From Polyodon spathula (Eukaryota > Chordata > Actinopteri > Acipenseriformes > Polyodontidae), in NCBI RefSeq assembly GCF_017654505.1, contig NC_054538.1:27919743-27983742 (forward strand): a DNA stretch of 64,000 nucleotides. Direction: 5' to 3'. Below are positions 56,385 through 64,000 of the stretch, piece by piece. The notes under the pieces are model-generated. The model was not told the origin of the DNA. It made no database searches and saw only the letters and a list, made by a program, of their open reading frames with translations. The position numbers and the translations under genes were made by a program. Every line of letters starts with the position of its first letter. The stretch's first letter is position 1.

Positions 56385-57790
56385 TTTAAATAGTCATTTA
56401 AGAGTTGCCTTATTAGTCACCAGAAAACACCTGGTTTCAGCCTTATGGTGATTAAGTTTAAAGGTGCGACTTAAGGTGTGATAGTGATTACAAAATTTTG
56501 TGACACCTCCAGTTTATTTCCCATTTCACCTTATTGTTAGCTGTCTAAAGGGTGGTTGGGTGTGGTAGCTATTGTTTTATAATATGGTTGTTTTTTTGTC
56601 AGCCTCAAAAGACCAGGTGTAAAGGGGGAAAGCCATTTCTCATTCTTTTCTTACTTTTTCATGGTTATCTCCATTTCTTTAGTAGGATTGGTTTAACTCT
56701 CAGGGAAAGCTCCAGGGGGGTTAAATGGGAAGGGGATATTAAGAAATATGTTGCTGTTTAGGATCTGTCCTTTGCTTTCTCCTGCTCAATAGCACACATT
56801 CACATTACACACTGTGGGGGAAAAAAAAAAAATGGTTTTAGCTAGGAATTACAGCTGAAGGAACAAGTTTCAGCCAGTGAGCAGTAAAAAAAAAAAAAAA
56901 AAAAAAAAAAACACTGGTTCATAAAATCTAAAGGAATGTGAACGAACAGTATGTACTGTAGATTGAATGTTCGTTTTACCTCGGGCCTCATTCTTTGGCA
57001 ACCAGATGCCAACAGATTAAAAAGACTGATATACATTTTTCATTTAGGATTAACAATAAATCACCTCCAGGTCCCCTCTTTCATGAACCTTCGTTCAGTA
57101 GTAATTTGTGCTTGAATGGTTAGAAAGCATGGCAAACAGCGATCCAAGCAGAAACATCAAATAGAAAACTATACAGAACACATTTGAGGATACTAAAGGA
57201 AATTAGTACATTTCAAACAGGGTCATGTACTCTTAACAGAAAAGCCCTGTTGGCTGAGGATTTGTGTGGAAAGGCAAGGTGGTGTTATGGAGATAGTATA
57301 TGTCATTAATTGACACCCACACAGGATAAGACCAAAATCCAGAGGAAAAACAAGGCAAAAGCAAAGCATATAGGTTCACAGAATTGTGTCAAATGCCATA
57401 AGCTGGTAGGACAGTCTTGGGAGGGATAAAATGCAGCACAGGCCTGTAAAATTGGCTTTCGCAGGCTTGTACTATATGAAAACTCTTAAGACACTGTCGG
57501 TCCAGGAAAGATAACCACTCACAACTGTTTCATTTGTACATCTGCCTATATTTATTCACTGTTCACTGTTACACACTAAAAGCATGAATTTAGTTATCCT
57601 GGACAGACTTTCTATGTCTTTGTTAATTATAAACTGGGCCAAATCCGAGTGTTGGCCATTGGACTGCATGTTGTGTGATTGGTTGTTATGTTCTGTTAGG
57701 CACACTGGACCTGCAGGCAGTCCTAGTAGCCTTCATCCTAGCCCGCAAAAGGACACTCACCTGCAGAACAGCACCTGCGAGGGAAAATAA
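56385..57790. other. No recognisable gene
   Basis: A-runs at 56820-56832 and 56886-56911. Otherwise unique-looking DNA without coding support. Confidence 0.4.
56886..56911. repeat. Poly(A) tract
   Basis: An uninterrupted run of about 26 A. Confidence 0.9.
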
Positions 57791-57985
57791 CTGTATTATT
57801 ATTATTATTATTAGCAGACACCTTTATCCAAGGCAACTTACAGAGACTAGGGTGTGTGAACTATGCATCAGTTGCAGTCACTTACAAACAACATCTCACC
57901 TGAATGACAGATCACAAGGAGGTTAAGCGACTTGCTCAGGGTCACAGAATAAGTCAGTGGCTTAGGTGGGATTTGAACTGGGGAC
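57791..57985 (-). mobile_element. tRNA-derived SINE, minus-strand copy with L2-type tail
   Basis: On the minus strand the B-box region CAGTTCAAATCCCACC is followed by GTGACCCTGAGCAAGTC, CTTAACCTCCTTGTG and finally GTAAGTTGCCTTGGATAAAG then GTGTCTGCT and (AAT)n. The latter is the typical L2-type 3' tail of fish SINEs. The A-box half of the head is missing. Confidence 0.78.
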
Positions 57986-59454
57986 GTACTGGTTGGCTGA
58001 GGGCCAATAACAATGTATCTGTTCATGTTCATCTGTTCAACTCCACCAGACAGATGTTTATCCACTTTTTTATAACATCATCACTCTTCCCTTATGGATA
58101 TTAACACCCAAGTCTCTTCATCGCTCCAATGGACATAAGTGGAGAGTGGATACAGGTTTTAGTCAGACATAACTCAAAGAAAATGCATGGAAGTTTATTT
58201 GACAGTTGTGTGGAAAGCTATTTGCAAGTGCATTCTGAAGTACAGTACAGTAGCTGTAACCACCTGAATTCACAAGCCCACAATACAGTCTATAGTTTTA
58301 AACAGAAATTTAGTAAATACAATCTCTATGATACTTTACAAATGCATTTAGATCCATGTATGACATGCATTATGCAAAGTTTTAGGGAAGACAGTGAAAA
58401 AAAGTGGGGTTATCTGCAACATCAATCTGATAAAGGAAATACTGCAAAAAAAACATGAACTTTCCTCCATTATCTTTGGACCATGGTAATTTACATATTC
58501 CCATGTGGCTTTAGTTATGGCACTTGAGTGAGCTAATTAACATTTTCAGGAGAAACTTTTGTTTCCATGTTAAGTGGGCATTGATTTTACAAGCATTTCC
58601 TTGATTCTCACTGGTAAATGAAGCATTTTCACGAGTTTTCCCTGCCAACATGCACACGCATTGCCAATTCACTTGAGACAAACCACTCATGCAAACTGGC
58701 CCAATGTGAACACCTGCAGTCCACTAAATGCATGCTGGATCTCCCATGGTAAAATTTGATATTACTTTTGTCGTGTAGCAGCAGTATTGTGCTAATAAAA
58801 TTAATAAAATGCTAACTGAGGATTTAACCTGTAAGGTACACAATGAAGCAGAAAAATATATAATCAAATGTCTACGTCAGTGTGTACCTGAATATGTGTG
58901 CAGACTAAAGAAAAGTTAACTAGACAATGTGTGTTGCCCAGCTTGGTCTTATGATCCCCCTATTAATAGATAAGGTTCATTATTTCAGAATACAATGCAA
59001 ACGTCTCCAGTCTCCTATAAAAAACACACTGCATTAAGGGGATTGTTCCTTATTTAATATAAATGTATATTCAGTGGTCAAGATTTTTTTTTATGCTGTG
59101 TATAACTGTAAACACAAGTTTACTATGCAAAATAACATAGAATGTGTAGTTTGTAGTACATATACTTGGGGGAAAAAACAAACAAACAAACAAACAATTA
59201 CAGGATGATTTTGAAACACAGTAAGTGTAAAAAACAATCTTAAATAAAAAAAAAAAATCATATTCTGAGTTTCTAAAATGCATGCAAGAAATAAAGCAGA
59301 GTGGTCACAAAAGAAAACACATAGACATTACTAAATATATTTATTTTTGTCATTTATGGAGTCCTTGTCCTGAAGGCAAATTGTTGTTCCCATTACACCT
59401 TTCTTATTGCACTTGCTGTGGATGGAAAATGAGCAGAATACTTTCAAGAGCCAT
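57986..59454. other. No recognisable gene; possible Harbinger-like short element
   Basis: About 58480-58700 resembles the 47928-48110 element (GTTTCCATGTTAAGTGGGC, TTTTCCCTGCCAACATGCAC), so it may be a diverged relative. No gene is seen. Confidence 0.3.
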
Positions 59455-60218
59455 TGTGGCAAAGTGGCTGCTGATTGTGAACAGGTGCAGAGATGATGTA
59501 GGGCAAGAACAAACACGGATAGGAAACTGTAATCCGTTTGGAAAAGGGGGTCTTTTATTTACTCCCGGTCTGGTGACCAAACAATAAATCTCTGGCAATA
59601 CAAACCAATGTGTAATGTGTAATGCACGGAGGGTAAAACAAGGGATTGCAGCCCAAATAATAAATACACGCTATCTGCCCCACAGTTATACTGAACACGG
59701 TCACCAGTCCGGGTGTGTGCAGCAGTGCTCATGGTGGGTGATAACAATTTATTAGTGACTGTAGTGAAGTGCTGTTTCGACTTTGTCCAAGGCGACAGCT
59801 CTGGAAACGTATCAGCCGTTTGGTAATTCACAAACAAAAGACAATTACTAACAAGCACAAACAAAACACTCACAAATATCTCTATTAACAGTGGTTACTG
59901 TGTCTCTCACAGTCCTTCAAGTTCAAGTGCAAACCAAGCAAAGAATTTGATTGCGATTCTCCGACCCCTTTTATGCCGTCACACATGACCCCTTGGTAAA
60001 ACGAGTGCAGCTATCTCTACAATCTGCAGCTGCTACCTTGTTTTTCTTCCAGGTCAATACCTTCCTGCAACACAGTCTCACCTTCAGACTGACCGACTTC
60101 CCGACCCTGTAAACGAACTGTCGGGCCAGCCTGTCCAAAGGACCCTACTTTCGTTGCTTTGTGCCCTCACAGGTCGGGAGGGAGATTTACAATCAAGGTT
60201 CATTATATTTCTGTCACA
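59455..60218 (-). mobile_element. Solo LTR, family E, copy 2
   Basis: A 764-bp unit; on the minus strand it runs TGTGACAG...TTTGCCACA, flanked by a perfect 5-bp target duplication GCCAT (59450-59454 and 60219-60223). TATA-like CATAAAAG at 59975-59968 and AATAAA at 59559-59554. The order of conserved blocks matches the plus-strand copy at 22316-22953. The open frames on both strands inside it carry no recognisable protein. Confidence 0.88.
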
Positions 60219-60221
60219 GCC

Positions 60222-61283
<1,062 letters not shown>

Positions 61284-61377
61284 GTACTTTCTATAGGCTT
61301 TCTATATATATATTGAAACAATTTAAAACTATAAGAAGAAATGTATTTTATTTGAACTACATCACTTTTTGTTAATG

Positions 61378-61620
61378 CTAGTTCATTTGGTGGGAAACAC
61401 CACTCACCGACACAGTGATCAACCATACGCAAAGCTCTACTGATGCCTTGCTAAAATAAGTTGTAAAAAAAGCTGTTATTCTCTCAAAATCAGCAACAGA
61501 TTTAACTTGAATAGCATCAATAATCTCCCAAACAAGAGCACTGTGTAGGCCCCGGGATTCAGCATTGAATAGTAATGTAAATACAGGCTTTTGGATACAG
61601 TATGTATAATGAAGCCACAT
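61378..61620 (-). other. Unrecognised 80-codon open frame
   Basis: The minus strand contains SRGLHSALVWEIIDAIQVKS then VADFERITAFFTTYFSKASV. The composition is protein-like but I recognise no family. It may be a transposon protein fragment, since hAT DNA lies about 1 kb away. Confidence 0.2.
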
Positions 61621-61887
61621 CTGGTGTTAAACGATGGTATTTAGATGAACCAGGAACATAGCTGAATTGTATTCAAATAAAGCAAGCAGTACACAATATA
61701 AAAGCGTGGACCAAACGGTCTGCATTAACTACCCACTAGCAACACCAACTGTATGTGTTTCTTGTGCAGTTCAAGATGTAAACTGTGGCAACACCTGTTG
61801 TTTAGAATCCCTGTAAAAGGTATCAGGTTGAATTATGCAACCTTCAGCCTGGTGCTTTCTGCCCTGACAGATAAAATACAGCTTCCA

Positions 61888-62325
61888 AGTATTTATTTAT
61901 GGATTCATTTATTGTATTTATATAGCGCTTTTTCATACAAAATTATCACAAAGCACTGTACAGTACATTGCAAAAAGCATTTATATTTTACACAACGCAT
62001 TTGTATTACGTTCCCCAGCCATGTTACACACACAAACGGCTACATATTAAATGGCATATTTAAACAGTATATAAAAAAAATGTTAAAGCGGCAAATTAAA
62101 AAAAAAAGTTATATTAAAACCCACTAAGATCAAGCTGTTTTATAAAAGTATATTTTTTGTCTTTGCCTGAAAAAGCCCTTCTTCCCGTGTTAGTTTTGTT
62201 GACCCTGGGAATAACCAGTAGCCCCTCATCCTGTGGTCTAAGAGTGCGATTTGGATGCTATGGGGTCAGTAACTCCTGTATATAACTAGGTGCTAATCCA
62301 TTTAGGGTTAAAAAAAACACAACAC
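61888..62325. mobile_element. LINE 3'-end-like fragment
   Basis: Contains TATATAGCGCTTTTTCATAC, ATCACAAAGCACTGTACAG and, further on, a GTGGTCTAAGAGTGCGATTT region. These are arrangements typical of CR1/L2-type LINE 3' segments in fish. No coding domain remains and the exact family is uncertain. Confidence 0.35.
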
Positions 62326-62595
62326 TAAAGCAAGCTTCAAATGTTTTTTCTTTTTTTTTTTTGTTATATTCCCCTTACTATTGTATGGCGATTGCAAATC
62401 ATTGTGACTGGTACTCTTAGTTGCTCCAATATTGAGTTATTATCATTGTTTTCTAATTCTGCCTGTATCTGCACACTATGGATGTATATGAGCAAAAACA
62501 GCAACATGGAAATACTGTATCAGTCTGCAGATTCATAAAATAGTCTTTATACAGCCATGTATAATTAAGTAGAAGCTCAACTTGAGATGCGTGTT

Positions 62596-63060
62596 TGGAT
62601 CATGTAAGAAAAGGCACTATTGACAAGCATCTTGAGAGTGCAGTACACAAAAACAAGAAAATCAAACTTGAAGTTCAGGCTAAACAACTACAGAACAGGC
62701 AGGTCCCAATCACATGATTGTTTAAACAGAGCACGGAAAGTGGAGAAACACGTAATGTCAACATGTTTGAATGCCTTCAGTGCTGTAAACATACCGATAC
62801 AACGGCTAGCCAATGAAATATAACAAAGTTTTGTAATGAACTGTGGAACCATACCTAACAGTGACACACTCGGACGAGTGCATCTCCCTAAGGTGTCTTT
62901 TATAAAACAAAACACGAAAGCTGATTTCAGCTTGACGAAGAATTTAGTATGTTTTCTTGATTCATCATCTGCTGTAAAAACACTATTGCTTGCTGATAAA
63001 GCCAGGACATGTTTTTTTATATTTTACAATACAATTAAACATCAGCCAAGTTCATCTGAA
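62596..63060 (+). pseudogene. hAT-type (CGGBP1/ZBED-like) transposase N-terminal remnant
   Basis: The plus strand reads HVRKGTIDKHLESAVHKNKK, then LEVQAKQLQNRQ. After a frame change come MSTCLNAFSAVNIPIQRLAN, MNCGTIPNSDTLGR and HLPKVSF. This follows the hAT/CGGBP1-like layout: BED-finger His residues, a glutamine-rich linker, 'F..A..AANIP' and 'NGG.IP....LR....P.V'. A stop and frameshifts interrupt it and no DDE or dimerisation domain follows, so it is inactive. Assignment is from memory of the family. Confidence 0.6.
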
Positions 63061-63066
63061 CATTAA

Positions 63067-64000
63067 TCAATTATCTAAGTTTGTACAAAGCCATTACCAT
63101 CACAGGTACTTGAGAATGAACTTGTAAAAACTGTTTTGGAATTTCTGTCCATTTCAAAGTAAAACATATATTTCCTTGGCATAGCAGTGTTATTCTTGTA
63201 ACAAGGTCAGTGTTCTAAAGATAGGGGATGCAGGTAATTCTGGAGTAAAACCTGGCCAGGAGTGTATTTTTTCTCTTCTAAAACTAAAAGAAAACTGCTG
63301 TGGTCTCTTTTGGTTGGGTATGAATGCAAGCACAATATTTTAATTATGGAATACTTACGTTAATTTCTGTTTGTTGACTATGAGAGTCTATTCAATTGAT
63401 CTAGACCGTCGTAGATCTAAATACTGATATTGTTCAAATAACTTGTTTCAGATGATCACACGATCTACAGAGTGCCACCTTTGGGGAGAAATATAGCATC
63501 TGGCTACCTACAATGAAAGATTTCTAAATGTTTTTTGTCATACGTGGTTGGTTTCACAGACCCTGATTAGCACTTCTCTTTGACTACCGTACTTTAGAGA
63601 TTGACGATATTCAAATACTAGAACTTTCTTCTGTACCATATAAAATAATAAATATAACCTAATTCTGTATGAATGACAATGAATTAACAGAAACACACAC
63701 ATATACTATAAAGGTTTATTTAAAGAGTAAGTAGCGGGTCCCTGATACAAAGTATAACAGATCCTTATCAATATGGTCAGTGGAACCTACGTTACAATCG
63801 CTATTTGGCCACTGCCCCATAAATCCCAATGTAACTCTATTGACAACAATCAGCATATCACACACACCAAATCTCAGTTTTACAATGCTTTATTCATTCA
63901 CTTCAGAATCCGACCAAAAACCCATACAATGTACAGTGTAATCAATTCCACCTTCAGTACAATAGCTCCCCCTACAGACTGTCAGGTTAAGTACAGTTCA
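63067..64000. other. No recognisable gene at the window end
   Basis: AT-rich DNA with nothing I can name. Confidence 0.4.

Overview
This is AT-rich, repeat-dense vertebrate nuclear DNA, most likely from a ray-finned fish. The evidence is fish-type Tc1, PIF/Harbinger, hAT and pogo DNA transposons, a tRNA-derived SINE with an L2-type tail, an L2 LINE, and several families of solo LTRs, plus split vertebrate genes. An early-branching, genome-duplicated lineage such as sturgeon would fit the repeat flavour, but the species call is weak. There is no bacterial-style gene organisation.

Two intact protein-coding genes can be assembled exon by exon. They are tandem copies of mal (myelin and lymphocyte protein, a four-pass MARVEL-domain raft protein), both on the minus strand. 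The downstream copy spans 31289-37232 (157 aa) and the upstream copy 41472-44817 (153 aa). Both have four coding exons, identical phase-0 intron positions, consensus GT-AG sites and a TTTAAA-type TATA element about 70 bp before the ATG.

Converging on them on the plus strand (14080-18703) is a decayed, intron-containing relic of mrps5 (mitochondrial ribosomal protein uS5m). Four exons are recognisable by protein homology. They carry a lost splice donor, a lost acceptor, two premature stops and a 13-base deletion. Tail-to-tail MRPS5/MAL is also the arrangement I recall for human chromosome 2q11, so the block looks like ancestral synteny in which mal was duplicated and mrps5 died.

Layout: 1-8 kb, transposon graveyard (pogo HTH remnant, a 16-bp minisatellite with a 160-bp higher-order duplication, hAT and Harbinger remnants, an LTR inserted in one of two hAT-like copies). 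8-14 kb, mostly unique DNA. 14-19 kb, mrps5 relic with a Harbinger copy in an intron and a pogo element nested in that copy. 20-28.5 kb, microsatellites, fold-back elements and solo LTRs. 31-45 kb, the mal pair with a Tc1 remnant between. 46-50 kb, microsatellites, an unidentified candidate terminal exon and Harbinger elements. 50-53.5 kb, interrupted L2 LINE. 54-60.5 kb, three solo LTRs, two SINEs and a composite microsatellite. 61-64 kb, microsatellite, LINE-like and hAT fragments.

No CRISPR array, rRNA, functional tRNA or intact transposase was found. The clearest biology is the tandem mal pair beside a dead mrps5, plus several dated-by-nesting insertions whose empty sites survive in paralogous repeats in the same window.
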